From the NCBI GenBank assembly GCA_031841125.1, contig CM063108.1, positions 71,334,344-71,398,343 of the forward strand: a DNA stretch of 64,000 bases, in the 5' to 3' direction. The stretch's first letter is position 1. Every line of letters starts with the position of its first letter. The translations under genes were made by a program, and so were the position numbers. Origin of the DNA: Acanthococcus lagerstroemiae (Eukaryota; Arthropoda; Insecta; Hemiptera; Eriococcidae). Below are positions 1-11,593 of the stretch, one piece after another. The notes under the pieces were generated by a model, which had not been told where the DNA came from, did not search any database, and saw only the letters and a program-made list of their open reading frames with translations.

Positions 1-1489
1 CGTCAGCCTCGATATACAGAATATGTTCAATACTCGATGCCGTGGACGCGCATATTGGAGGCGCCGGAAAATGCATCAGTACCCGCGCAACTAGGCGAAA
101 TTATCCAAGACTACTTTTGTGGCCGGATAATTCTTACGGAAACTGCTATGGGAGTGGTGAAGCGGGAAATGTCGTGCGGTATTCCGCAGAGATCAGTCCT
201 TGGTCCACTCCTGTGGAACATCGCGTTCGACGGAATCCTGCGAGCAGAGGTACCACCAGGGGTGAACTTCATCTGCTACGCCGATGACACCCTGGTAGTC
301 GCAGTCGAAGACGATGTAGCCACGCTTGAAAGCAAAGTGAACGCGGGACTGGAGGCAATGACCCGTTGGATCGAGTCGGCAGGATTGTTCCTAGCAGCCC
401 AAAAGAAGGAAGCGGTGCTATTTACACGCCGTCAACGGTACAATCCCCTTCCTTTCGCCTAAATGGAGCGGTTATTGCGCCCTGTGCAGCCTTGAGGTAT
501 CTCGGACTGTGGTTCGACGGGAAACTGCCGTTTAGAGAGCATGCGAAGAAGACAGCGCAAAAAGCGGAAATAGTCGTGGCCGGATAAAGCTGACTTATAT
601 CGAAACTAGAGGGACCGACAGAGAGGAAAAGTAAGCTGTAGTGAATGTTGCCATGTCGGTTCTCCTATATGGGACGCCAATCTGGTACAACACCATCGGT
701 GCCAAGGAGTACAGAAAAACGGATCTGGTAAGGGTCTAACGGAAGGCTGCGCTAAGGTATGTCAGCGCCTACCGCACTGTCTCCACAGATGCAGTTTGCG
801 TTCTAGCACAGGTATACCACCGGTGGAGTAAGCCACCGACGAGCGGAAGAGGGTATACGGCGCGACGTGGAAGATGCCACCGAAGAGTAGAGCGGCGCTA
901 CGGGCCAAGCGGGATATTCGGCAATCTGCGCTCCGCATGTGGTAAGAGCGGCTCTCCCGCAGTGCCAAGGGGGAGTGGACCCGTCTGCTGGTACGCAACT
1001 TCGACGCGTGGTTGGCCAGATGTCATGACCAGATGAACTTTTATCTGACGCAGGCGATGAGCGACCATGGTATCTTCAACAAGTACGTACATCGGATGGG
1101 CATAGCCGAGAGTCCGCGGTGTTCCTACTGCGCTAGAGGAGGGCGAGATAATAATGCCTGACATTCACTGTTCGAGTGTCCGGCATTTGACCAAGAGAAG
1201 GAAGAAGCGGCGGCCGCCGTTCGAAAAGCGGGCGTTAAGCCGCTCACACCCGAGAGCATGGTCTCGATAATGCTGAAGAGTAAAGCGAGATGGGATCAGG
1301 TAGCTGCCTTTGTCAAGAAGACAGTGAGTCGCAAAGATGAACATGGAATGGCAAAGACAAAGGAAGCGGTCATAGCACCCAATGCTGGCACTAGCCATCT
1401 CACCAACATCGACGACGACTATGTCGCTGCTGCAGACAGAAGACGAAGACGATCCTATGCAACTCGCCGCCAAGAAGAGGTGAGATGAG
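1..1489 (+). pseudogene. R1-clade LINE, ORF2 reverse transcriptase (5'-cut, decayed)
   Basis: This is the carboxy-terminal half of the polyprotein of an R1-type non-LTR retrotransposon, which copies its RNA by target-primed reverse transcription. Frame 1 from position 37 reads the RT palm, with SCGIPQRSVLGPLLWN (a G to R change in the usual PQGS) and the catalytic YADDTLVV box near 280-303. The reading moves to frame 3 near 440 (ALRYLGLWFDGKLPF). A third frame gives SVLLYGTPIWY and ALRYVSAYRTVSTDAV (about 655-800). From about 838 frame 1 returns with WTRLLVRNFDAWLARCHDQM, a CSYC..HSLFECP zinc-knuckle-like end and a stop at 1486-1488. At least three frameshifts and several stops make it inactive. 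The 5' part lies beyond the window edge. R1 elements are known mainly from arthropod 28S rDNA, but R1-like copies outside rDNA are common; no rDNA is visible here. Confidence 0.9.
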
Positions 1490-1761
1490 AAATCAGGGTA
1501 GGAGAGCTGCCTACCTCAAGGCGTTTCCCCCTATCCTGACGCAGGCTAATCGGGGTAATTCCGGGACAGGGGATGCGGTGTCCTGGGGCCAATTTGGCGT
1601 GCGTGCACCGCTGTACGCCCTACTACCATCGAACTTCGATAGATCCCTAACCAAGCAGTAAGGACAGTAAGCATTGATGATTATTTTCGTTTTCCAAAAG
1701 CAAATCTCTCAATGCTAAAATCCTGTTTCTTTACGAATCAAACAATCCGTTCTATTTGACA
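1490..1761. other. Probable LINE 3' region, non-coding
   Basis: This stretch follows the R1 stop codon. Up to about 1660 it is GC-richer than the DNA beyond, which fits the 3' untranslated part of the LINE; AT-rich sequence then takes over. No clear poly(A) or target-site duplication was found, so the element's end is not fixed. Confidence 0.4.
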
Positions 1762-1825
1762 GTGCATTTACACTGAGGCAGGCAGCATTGCTACAGCAAT
1801 GCTGCCTGCCTCAGTGTAAATGCAC
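1762..1825. repeat. Perfect palindrome, 31-bp arms
   Basis: The arms 1762-1792 and 1795-1825 are exact reverse complements, separated by only two bases (AC). The left arm starts GTGCATTTACACTGAGGCAG. Pairing stops abruptly outside the arms. A two-base loop is too tight for a microRNA precursor. I read it as a small palindromic element, a foldback remnant or an assembly foldback. Confidence 0.85.
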
Positions 1826-2708
1826 CATGGAACAGTGACCGGCGATCAATTAACTTTACTCTTTTTGAAGGGAAAATATCGAACAACCTATTGAAATAGT
1901 TAGTTTTTTGCTTCGTAGAATCCAAACATCCTATTACGCAGAGATGTTTGATAAAAATGAAAATTTTATGCTTCAAATTCTTGACCGTAACTTGGCTTCA
2001 AAATATCGAAATAAAGATTTTAGGTCGATTGCAATTGATTTTCGATTAGATCTTCATTTCAGAACCCTAGATTGAAATTTCATTTCTGGGAGGAGGCCAA
2101 ACCTACTCGACGGGAAAAATCAAAATGTCAAAACAGGGGTCTTGTTTTGGGTCATTTAGTTCAAATATTTCGTCAGATTTTGCATTCTGGGCTCGAAACT
2201 TACATTTCGCTACAATAAAAAATATAGAAATGTTTGCTTTTAAATGCAAATTTCATCGGGACAACCAATATCAAATGAAATACAAACCTGCAGGAAGATT
2301 TAATTTCCTCCTACGTTCCTTCACAGTGGGTTCGAAGACAAGCTAAATTAGGACGTAAGCGACGAAGAAGTAAAATCTAATTTGAGATTTTTTGTCATTG
2401 ATTTTGATCATAGCATAAAAAGTATTTGTGGTGATCCTTAATTTGGATAATCTAAATCTCACTGCACAATTTTCCCAGTTTCTTAATTTTAAATGGAAAA
2501 CCTTCTCCGTAAGTACGTTATTAAAAGGCTTGTCCCCACGAAAGCACAAAGTCGTAGCGAACAAATGATTTTTTTCAAACCTTTCGCCTTACAGTATGTC
2601 GAAAGATAACTCGAGGTGGATAAACTTTACTCGACCTCGAGAATCGAATAAACTATATCAAAATCAGCTGGGATTTATAAATTTTAAAACGAAAAGATTG
2701 TTTTACTA
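1826..2708. other. AT-rich intergenic DNA, no gene seen
   Basis: Open frames here are short (about 60-75 codons) and look like chance. I see no conserved domain, splice-phased exon pair or repeat. Confidence 0.5.
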
Positions 2709-2739
2709 GGGGGCTCCGCCCCCTGCCCGCTTCGCGGGC
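2709..2739. repeat. GC-rich double hairpin
   Basis: Two adjoining perfect hairpins stand in AT-rich DNA. The first is GGGGGC-TCC-GCCCCC (2709-2723) and the second GCCCGC-TTC-GCGGGC (2725-2739), each with a 6-bp stem and a 3-base loop, one base apart. They are followed by CCACCCCCGG. Their function is unknown. Confidence 0.8.
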
Positions 2740-3472
2740 CCACCCCCGGAGTTAATGAAATATAGGTTAATTTGCACTATAGAAACACAGAATTTATTTT
2801 ATTTATATAGGAAAAAAAGTTAACCTCTATGAGGATGCACCTATTATCATTACACAGAGATACACCTTATGTAAATATCAAACTACAGTACGAGTATATG
2901 CATATACTGTAACTATTTCAAATTTAGAAGTGTCCACTGCAGGTAAAGTCGTTGATACATAGAGATAGATGTTCTCATACTGTCCGAGAGAAAAAAGCAG
3001 TTTTAATCAAAACATGTATTTTTTCGACTTCACATCAAGTTTACTGTTTCAAGGGAGACACATTGGAAATGTTAAACAAAGGCTAAAGAAATCAAGTAAA
3101 ACTTCATTTTTCTACATGCACAGTTCTAATTATGGATTTTAAATATGACAGGTTATGTCATAACAAATGTATTAATATTATTCAGAAGTGAGTTTATCTA
3201 CTTTACATATGAAAAACAATATAGCCTATTACATGCAAAAAATTGAATTTTATTTAGGCTTTACTCCATTTTAATTCATTATCGATCGAGTAACCATTTT
3301 TTACGATTTTTCGGACTTCTGAGTATACGTTCCCTTCTGAAATTTCTAGTTATGGTCCCTAGAGAGAAATTCAAGAACATAAAAATACTACATAAATCAA
3401 TGATTTGTGAGTTAAATACTATTACGGCTACAAATTTCACTGTTCTGATATACCTTATGACTCTTTAAAAGA
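2740..3472. other. AT-rich DNA, no gene seen
   Basis: No open frame of note and no recognisable repeat unit up to the start of the satellite. Confidence 0.5.
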
Positions 3473-4212
3473 CTTCGAACAAAAAAATAAACAGGGGCTC
3501 ACGGAAAATTATTTCTTAAGCCGACCAAATGGAGAATTCAATTTCCGAAGTTGGGGTCGGGGTCAACCCAACGGATCCACAATAGATCTGAATCGAAAAA
3601 AGTTAACCATGAATAATCTTGAGAGGCTGAAAGATCGAGAATTAGATTTGCGGAATTGAGGTGGAGACAATCCATCGGGTCCACAATATTATATTATTAT
3701 TTTTATTTACTGAGAGTGTTATTGCCTTTTGCTGCTATAATCTAACTATTATTAAAACAAACGTAAATTATTAGAAGAGGGTTAACGTATTATTTGAATT
3801 GAAAAAGTAAGACGTTCACAAAGAATAACATTGAGAAGCCGGAAAATCGAGTTTTAGATTTTCGTCGTAGGTGGGAGAGTTATTCCTTGATCCACAAAAG
3901 ATCTCGATTAAAAATAAGGGGCTTATGGAAAATTGTTTTTCAACATCTACAATCAAGAATCTGATTATCGGAGTTGGGGTGCGGTCAACCCCTCGGAATC
4001 ACAAATTATTTCAATCAAGAAAAATAAAGTTCACCAACAAAAACTCGAAAGTATACTCTTTTGGTGTTGGGGGCGCGAGTCCACGTTTCCAGTGTACAAA
4101 ATGTAGCAGTTGAAAAAAGGGGAGGTTTACGTAAAAGAATTCAGAAATTTGAAGAATCGAGAATTAGATTTCCAGAGTTCAGGGCGGGCTTCACCCCTCA
4201 AGTCCACAATAG
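3473..4212. repeat. Degenerate satellite, block A
   Basis: These are tandem diverged units of roughly 100-115 bp. Recurrent pieces are AAAATCGAGAATTAGATTT, TCGGAGTTGGGG, a GGGGTC(C/A)ACCCCTCGG core and TCCACAAAA. One unit is interrupted near 3690-3790 by an AT-rich insert starting TTTATTTACTGAGAGTG. The block is a near copy of 9846-10484, including the same insert, so a multi-unit segment was duplicated. It ends where LINE-derived sequence begins. Confidence 0.85.
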
Positions 4213-4246
4213 CTTCCGTCTTTCAGTTCCACGTTCTCGTCAGAGA

Positions 4247-4345
4247 ACTGGGGCCCTGGGTGGCAAAGATAAGCGCAGGATAAAAAAAAAATGGAAAAGC
4301 TACGTGGAGGCGTATGCCCAAAAATGGGCGGAGGTACTCACACAC
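4247..4345 (+). pseudogene. RTE-like LINE carboxy-terminal remnant
   Basis: A short open stretch reads KKKWKSYVEAYAQKWAEV. It resembles the last residues of RTE-clade polyproteins (W..L.EAYAQKWA). It lies on the opposite strand to the larger RTE fragment next to it, so it is a separate or rearranged piece. The match is short. Confidence 0.45.
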
Positions 4346-4555
4346 ACGCACACGTTTGGTCGACAAACGGCGCAAAATGTGTCTGCCCATTAAAATTTTT
4401 CAATCTCATTATTTCTCTCTAAATTGATCAGCGCCGCCGCACGTTTTTCGACTGTCGTCGCAACATACGCTTCTTTCATTTTTGTAAGTATTTTATAAAT
4501 GCAGGCGGCGGCGCACCGGCCATTTGCCCGAATCGCCCTATGACTTATCCGCCCC
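4346..4555. other. Mixed repeat debris
   Basis: This includes a short (CA)n tract near 4338-4353 and a GC-rich GGCGGCGGCGC patch near 4504. No gene is seen. Confidence 0.4.
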
Positions 4556-4830
4556 TGGAAGAGGCTCAAGGTGATAGGTCTACTTTCACTGAGTAGACTG
4601 TAAAAAATACATGTATGTGTTTTGTAATACAGTACAAACATAAAGATGTATGTACTGTGACGAAATTAGGAGGCTCACAGTGTACCAAAGAACCTTCAGA
4701 TGTAAGTAGCATCTTCTGGATGCCCCGTGTAATGAATGCGAGGCCTCATTCAGAAAATAAATATTTGTGTTTGAAACCATAATGCATTGCAAAGGAGTAG
4801 TTGATTTCAGCAGGTTTTCAAGTTACTGGC
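4556..4830 (-). repeat. Dispersed repeat, inverted partner of 11178-11450
   Basis: Read on the minus strand, this segment closely matches the plus strand at 11178-11450. Shared landmarks are CTGCTGAAAT, TTATTTTCTGAATGAGGCCT, TTCTTTGGTACACTGTG and CACCTTGAGCCTCTTCC. One copy touches the 3' end of the RTE coding remains, so it could be the LINE 3' tail or an independent element. Confidence 0.75.
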
Positions 4831-6790
4831 CTACCTATCTTTCCTTTTCTTTGCAGCGTATCCATAGTTGAGTACTTTTACTCCCTATTTGTTGCTATCT
4901 GCCCTCGCCAGATGCCCCACATATTTCCACTTAAATTGTTCGACATTATATCCTATATCCTCGCCTCCAGCCATTTCGTACAGTTTTTCATTTGAGATTT
5001 TGTCTACCCATCGTAGTCCTAGAAGTTTCCTCAACATAGATCTGAACGTAATTTGTAGCTTCACGATTTGTCTCCTGTAAGGGACCAGGTTTGTACTCCA
5101 TACTTGAGGGCTGGTACCGTTGAGCTATTTAGTGCTTCCATTTTGAGGAAGGTGTTGAAATTCCGGCAAAAAATACATTTTAATGCCCAGAGGTTGTTCC
5201 ACCCCTGTTTAATACGCCCTCATAATTCCTTTATCTCTTTCTTCGAAACTAATAATCTGTCCCACAGATATTCGATTCTGTTACCTCTTCTATCTCTTGC
5301 CCATCGATTATTAGATTTTTTCTTTCCACTCTTCCGATTATTTTTGATTTGCTACCATTCAGTTTGAGGCCAGCTTTTTTGCATTCCCTCAATAGCTTTT
5401 CTGCCATTTTCTTCAACTCCTTACTATTTTCTGTAAATAAGATAATATAGTTAGCGTACCTTAAATTACTTGAATATTCTCCATTTATTTTTAGTCCCCT
5501 TCTTTTCCACTTCAGATTGCGAAATACATCTTCCAAAATGCAGTTGAAGAGGTTTGGCGACAAGGTATCCCCTTGTTGAACTCCGCTCCCAATTTTGAAT
5601 TCCCTCCCTTTGCTTTTAAGGCTAGCTCTTGCACTCGAATTTGCATAGCAATTCTGTTTATGACTTTAATAAACCCACTTTCAATTCCCTTATTTTCCAG
5701 TGCTTTTAACATATACTTATGATCCACTGAATCAACTGCCTCATGAAAGCCTATGCAAAATATTTCAATTTCTACATCATATTCGTGTGTTTTTTCAATA
5801 ATTTGGCTCACAACGAAAATATTCTTTACAGTTGAGAAGCCTTTTCTGAATCTCGTCTGTTCACTCCCCTGATGATTTGAATCCAGATGGTTATACATAC
5901 GTCTTTTTAAGACTGCCATACATGCTTTAAAGATGTTTTATGTTAAGCATATTGGCCTGTAATTTTCAATGAGTTCCTCCCTCCTTGTTTGTGTAATAAT
6001 ATTATTTTGGCCAAGTTCCACTGTTTTGGTCATGTTTTCATAATTCCGATTTTGTTAAATATTTTAACCTGGTGTGGCACTCTCTGATCGCCAAACCTTT
6101 TCAGCATTTCGTTCGTAATTCCATCCGGTCCCGGGGCTGTCATTTTTCAGTCTATTTAGTACGTATTCCACTTCTCTCTCCATTATTTCCGGGATTTCTT
6201 CCTCCTTTCACCCTCCAGTTTTTGCTATTTTCATGAGCTCGTTTTGCTCGCGGTAAAAGTCCTCGTAAAAAATTGTTGCTGCCTCTAGAATTTCTTCTTG
6301 ATTCTGAGTCACTTTTCCTGTCTGATCTTTTAGCTTCAGCATAACGTCTCTCCCGCCATCGAGTTCGAGCCTAACTTTTTTGGTGGACCAACTTTTTTCC
6401 AAAATATCTGGAATTTTTTTCTAATCACATTTCTTAATATGTTCTCTAACATTTTTCTTCACCAATTTTTGTATTTTAATTCGCTCAGGTTTGTCCAATG
6501 GTGTTTTATTTCTATTTTTCCAAAGGTTATTCTTCCTGATTCGAGAGTCTATTTTGAAAGCTTATCCCTGGTTTTCTCTTTAACCCTCGTCACTCCAAAC
6601 TCTTCAACCGTGTTTTTTAAAACTTGATCCATACTGTCGTAAAAATTTTCCTCGACTTTCATTTCCTCTTGCACTGATTTTAGTTTCTGGCGTGCGTCCT
6701 CTTCCTTTCTGACTGGGATAATCCGCCTTCTTCTCCCTTTACCCTTCCTGTGATTTTCATACTGGACTCACTGCGCCGGGATGCTCAATT
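4831..6790 (-). pseudogene. RTE-clade LINE, reverse transcriptase (decayed)
   Basis: Read on the minus strand this is an RTE-type polyprotein running from the endonuclease-RT linker to near the carboxy end. In order it shows a linker helix (EEILEAATIFYEDFY, about 6250), GDQRVPHQVKIFNKIG (about 6080), a fingers motif SEQTRFRKGFSTVKNI (about 5850), a palm motif AVDSVDHKYMLKALENKGI (about 5720), QQGDTLSPNLFNCILEDVF (about 5550), LRYANYIILFTENSKELKKM (about 5450, where the catalytic ADD has become ANY) and the tail RSMLRKLLGLRWVDKI..WKYVGHLAR (about 5030-4900). The endonuclease domain is absent. Frameshifts, stops and the lost catalytic aspartates show it is dead. It sits inside the satellite and splits it. 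Confidence 0.88.
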
Positions 6791-9700
6791 ACTTATCCAC
6801 ATTAGATTTCAATTCACAGAGGGTCGCCAATAAAGTCTCGAAAATTGAGAAACAGATTTTCGAAGTTGGAGGTGGGGGACACCCCTCCAACTCATGAAAG
6901 ATGAAATAGGAAAAATAAAAAGCTCAACCAGATCCGAAAAATCGATAGTTAAATTTTCAAAGCTGGGGCGACAATCTATCTCTTGGCTTCACAAAACTAC
7001 CGATCGGAACAAATAATCAAGTTTATGAAACATAAGTTTCAAAATTCGAACAACCGGGAAAAAGGGGGTCACCTCTCGAGTCCACAAAAGATTCAGATCG
7101 TGAGAATAAAAACTACTCGCCGAAGAATAAGCATTAAATTCTGAAGAATCGAGAATTAAATTATCAACGCCTGAGGCGGGGGTCCACCATCGGATCACCA
7201 AAACAATTAGATGGGGAAAAAAAAATTTGTGACTGTCCATACTGAAAGGGCACTTCGGTCCAAAAAAATCGACTTTGAGATTATGTTCGATTTTGGTAGG
7301 TCAAAGAGTACTGTTTAACACTGTGAGTCTCTGAACTCGAAAAAGCAAAAGTGATAGAGCGCAAGAGTGGACGTCTATAGGCTATCGCGTTCTCGAGATT
7401 CCCGTTTGAATCTTTAAGTGTCTCCTGTAAAATTAATGTTTTGGACCGACGTGCCCTTTTAATTTGGACGGTCACATTTATCGAAAAATAATGTTTAAAG
7501 TAGATAAACGGCTGCACGAAAGATCCCAATTGAAAAAATAAAAAGGTCTCCAAAAATATTTTTAAAGACCTTAAAATTGATAATTCTACTCCTAGGGTCC
7601 ACAAAACACTTCCGATCAGAACAAACGAGTTTCAAGGAGAATTATTTCTCAAGTCTGAAATATCGAGATTTTGATTTTCGGAGTTGGGAGTGGGGTCCAC
7701 CCCTTAGATGTACAAAGTAGTTAGATCGACAAAATAAGGGGTTCGCGGAAAAGTACTGTTCAAGACGGAAAGTCATGAATTAGACTTACAGAATTGGGAG
7801 CGGGGTGCACTCCTCAGCTCCCAAAAATCTACGAATTGAAAAAATAAAAAGGTTACCAAAAATATTTTTATAGGCCGAAAATTCGTGAATTAGAATGTTC
7901 GGACTTGTGGGTGGGGGCACCACCCTTCGAGTCCACAGGAGGCTTAATACAACAACTATGGTTTTACGGAAAACAATTTTTCAAGCCTGTAGATTTTCGG
8001 CGTGTAAGTGGGGGTCCACCCCTTGGATCCATAAAAGACTTCGATCCAACATAAATATAAGTTTAGCAAAAAATGATTTTTAAGCCTGAAAAATCGAGAT
8101 TTTAATTTCCAAGTCTGGGGTGGGGTCAACTCTTCGGTCTCACATAAGATTTCAATTGAAAAAATAAACAATCACCAGGAATAAATTTGAGAGGCTGAAA
8201 ATCGAGAATTAGATTTCTGCGGTTAGGGTGAGGGTTTATCCCTCAGATCCACAAAACACTTCGATTAACAAAATAAGAGGTTCACAGACAATCGTCGTTC
8301 AAGCCTGAAAAATCGAGACAAATGTCCGAAGTTGGGAGTGTGGTCAACCCCTCGGAGAAATGAAGAGTTCATCAAAAATAATTTTAAAGGCCGAAAAATC
8401 AAGAATTGTTGAGGGCAAGAATCCACCTTTCGAGTCTAAAAAATGTGGCAATCGAAATGAGAGGAGGTTTATGAAAGATAATTCAGAAGTTGAAAAATCG
8501 AGAATTAGATTTCCGGAGTTCAGGATGGGCTCCACCCCTCAAGTCCGCAATAGATTTTATCAAAAAATCAAAAATAAATATTTAATAATTCAAAATCAAA
8601 AATTAGACTTTCGGAGTTGCGGGTGTAGGTTTACCTATCAGATCCACAAAATACTTCGACCAACGAAACAGAGGTTCACGGAACATTATTGTTCAAGACT
8701 GAAAAATCGAAAAGTAGACTTCCAGAGGCGAAAAATATTTTTAAAGGGCAAAAAATCGAAAATTAGATTTTCGGAATTGGGGTGGGATTCCACTCCTCGG
8801 GTCCAACAAAGACTTCGATCAGAAAAATAAGGGGATCGCCGAAAATTATCTTTCACGTCAGAAAAATCGAGTATTAGATTTCCAGGGTTGGGGCCGGGTC
8901 AACCCATCGGGACTGAACCATTTGACCCCGCAAATGATAACAACTGAAAAATGGAAAAGGGAAAAGGTCACTAAAAATATTTCTAAAGGCCAAAAAATCG
9001 AGAATTAGATTTTCGGAGTTCGGGTGGGGTACCACGGGGGGGGGGGGTCTATCCCTTGGGTCTACATATGATTTCGATCGAACAATAGAAGGGTTATGGA
9101 AAATCAGCTTTCAATACCTACCAAACAAGAATTTCATGACCGGAGTTGGGGGCGAGGAATCTTCCCCTCTGACCCATATAATACATCGATTAACAAAGTA
9201 AAGGGTCCAAATAAAACTATGTTGAAGACTGAAGAATCAAGAATTAGACTTCCGGAGTTGGGAGCAGTGTCAATCCTCTGGTCCTACAGAAAACATGAAC
9301 AGTTCATCGAAAGTAATTTTTTAAAGGCCGAAAAATCAATAATTACAGTTTCAGGGTTAGGACGGGGGGTCTACTTTTTAAGTCTACAGAATGTATCAAT
9401 CGCAAAAAGAAGTTAAAAACAATTGCAAAGTTTGAAGCATCGAGAGGTAGATTTCCAGGAATTCGGGATGCGTTTTACCTCTCAAATCCACATTAGATTT
9501 CGACCGAAAAATAAATTATAGCAACAATACGTACTTTTAAAGGCCAAAATATCGAAAATAATATTTTTGTGATTGGGGGTTGGGGATGGGGAGGGGACAT
9601 CCGTCTGATCCACAAAAAGCTTCGATCAACAAAATGAGAGGTTCGCGGAAAATTATTTATAAAGCCTGAATATTCGAGAATTGGACTTCCAAAGTTGGGG

Positions 9701-11165
9701 GTGTGGTCGACCCCTCGGCTCCATAAACGATTCCAATTGAAATACAAAAATGGTCACCAAAAATATTTCTGACGATCGAAAAATCAAGAATTAGATTTTC
9801 GAAGTTGTGGGCGGCGGATCACTCGTCCTCGGGTCCACAAAATACTTCGAACAATGAAATAAGCATGGGCTCACGGAAAATTATTTCTTAAGCCGATAAA
9901 ATAAAGAATTCAATTTCCGGAGTTGGGGGCGGAGACAGTCCATCGGGTCCACAATATTATATTATTATTTTTATTTACTGAGAGTGTTATTGCCTTGCTG
10001 CTATAATCAAACTATTATTAAAACAAACGTAAATTATTAGAAGAGGATTAACGTATTATTTGAATTGAAAAAATAAGTCGTTCTCCAAGAATAACTTTGA
10101 GAAGCTGAAAAATCGAGTTTTTTTGATTTTCGTCGTGGGTGGGAGAGTTATTCCTTGATCCACAAAAGATCTCGATTAAGAATAAGGGGTTTATTGAAAA
10201 TTGTTTTTCAACATCTATAATCGAGAATTTGATTTCCGGAGGTGGGGTATGGTCTACCCCACGGATCCACGAATTATTTCAATAAATAAATAAATAAAAA
10301 GTTCACCAACGAAAACTCGAAAATATACTCTTTTGGTGTTGGGGGCGCGACTCTACTTTTCCCATGTAGAAAATGTATCAGTTTAAAAAAGGGGAGGCTT
10401 GCGTAAAATAATTCAGAAATTTGAAGAATCGAGAATTAGATTTTCAGAGTTCATGACGGGCTTCACCCCTCAAGTCCACAATAGATTTTATTCAAAAAAA
10501 TTAAAGGTTCACGAAAAATGAATATTGAAGTCCGAAGATTCGAGAATTTGATTTTCGGAGTTGAGGTTGAGGGTCCACATGTCGAATCCACAAAATACTT
10601 CGATCAACAAAATAAGGGGTTCGCGGAAAATTAGTGTTCAAGCCTGAAAAATCGATAATTAGACTTCCGGAGTTGAGGTGATGGTCCACCCCTCGGAACC
10701 ACAACAGACTTCAACAATCGAAAATCATTTTTCACGTCAGAAATATCGAGAGTTTGATTTGCAGAGTTGAGGGCGGGGTCAGCTCATCGGGACTCAACCA
10801 TTAGACCCCACAAATGATTACAACTGAAAAACGGAAAAGGTCACTAAAAAGATTTCTAAAGGCCAAAAAATTGAGGATTCGATTTTCGGGGATGGGGGTG
10901 GGGTTCCATTCCTCGGATTCACAAAATAATTTAGAAGTTTGAAGAATCGAATGTTATATTTTTGGAGTTAGGGTGGGGGTCTACCCCAGGTTCCACAAAT
11001 TAATTCGATCAACAAATTAAGAGGTTCACAAATTCGAGAATTAGACTTCTGGAATTGGACCCACGAAAGATTCCAATTGCAAAAATTAACAGAGGTCATC
11101 AAAAATATTCTTCAAGGCCGAAAAATCGAGAATTAGATTTTCGGTGTTAGGGTGGGGAGCACCTT
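6785..11165. repeat. Degenerate satellite, block B
   Basis: About 4.4 kb consists of diverged units of roughly 100-115 bp. Successive cores can be followed near 7690, 7803, 7915, 8009, 8112, 8229, 8339, 8523 and 8624. Each unit carries a GAATTAGATTTTCGGAGTTG part, a small palindrome near GGGGTCCACCCC, a CCACAAAA part and a GATC(A)ACAAAATAAG part. Divergence is high, with small indels. A 12-G run lies near 9036. All open frames through it are by-products of the repeat. It is probably continuous with block A before LINE insertion. Confidence 0.88.
9846..10484. repeat. Higher-order satellite block, copy of 3473-4212
   Basis: It matches block A from CTTCGAACAA through the AT-rich insert (TTTATTTACTGAGAGTG) to AAGTCCACAATAG. 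It lacks about one unit, close to the first GGATCCACAATAGATC of block A. The pair shows that several units moved together. Confidence 0.82.
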
Positions 11166-11177
11166 CCGTTTTTCAGT

Positions 11178-11450
11178 TACATGTTTAAAACTGCTGAAAT
11201 GAGCTATTCCTTTGCAATGTATTATGGTTTCGTACACAAACATTTATTTTCTGAATGAGGCCTCGCTTTCATTACACGAGGCATCCACAAGATGGCTATT
11301 TACATCTGAAAGTTCTTTGGTACACTGTGGGCCCCCTAATTTCGTCTCAGTGCGCACATCTTTCTGTTGTACTGTATTACAAAGCACATACATGTGTTTC
11401 TTTACGGTCTACTCAATGAAAGTGGACCTATCACCTTGAGCCTCTTCCCC
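11178..11450 (+). repeat. Dispersed repeat, inverted partner of 4556-4830
   Basis: It is the opposite-strand copy of 4556-4830, with perhaps 15-20 percent divergence by eye. Here it lies directly after the satellite, without adjoining RT coding sequence. Confidence 0.75.
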
Positions 11451-11534
11451 TACGGCAAACATACCCTCTGGACCCACATAAGATTTCAATTAAAAAATAA
11501 ACAGTCACCAAAAATGACAGCATAGGTGTAGTCA

Positions 11535-11535
11535 G

Positions 11536-11567
<32 letters not shown>

Positions 11568-11592
11568 TAATGACAATAATAATAATAATAAT
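11535..11592. repeat. (AAT)n microsatellite at LINE 3' end
   Basis: This is an AAT repeat, interrupted by AAC and GAC. It directly adjoins the 3' end of the minus-strand RTE fragment, where it reads as (TTA)n. Short-repeat tails instead of poly(A) are known for RTE elements. Confidence 0.85.
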
Positions 11593-11593
11593 G

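Noticed and set aside
8360..8830. A 156-codon open frame
   Set aside because: It lies wholly within the satellite and repeats the same words each unit.
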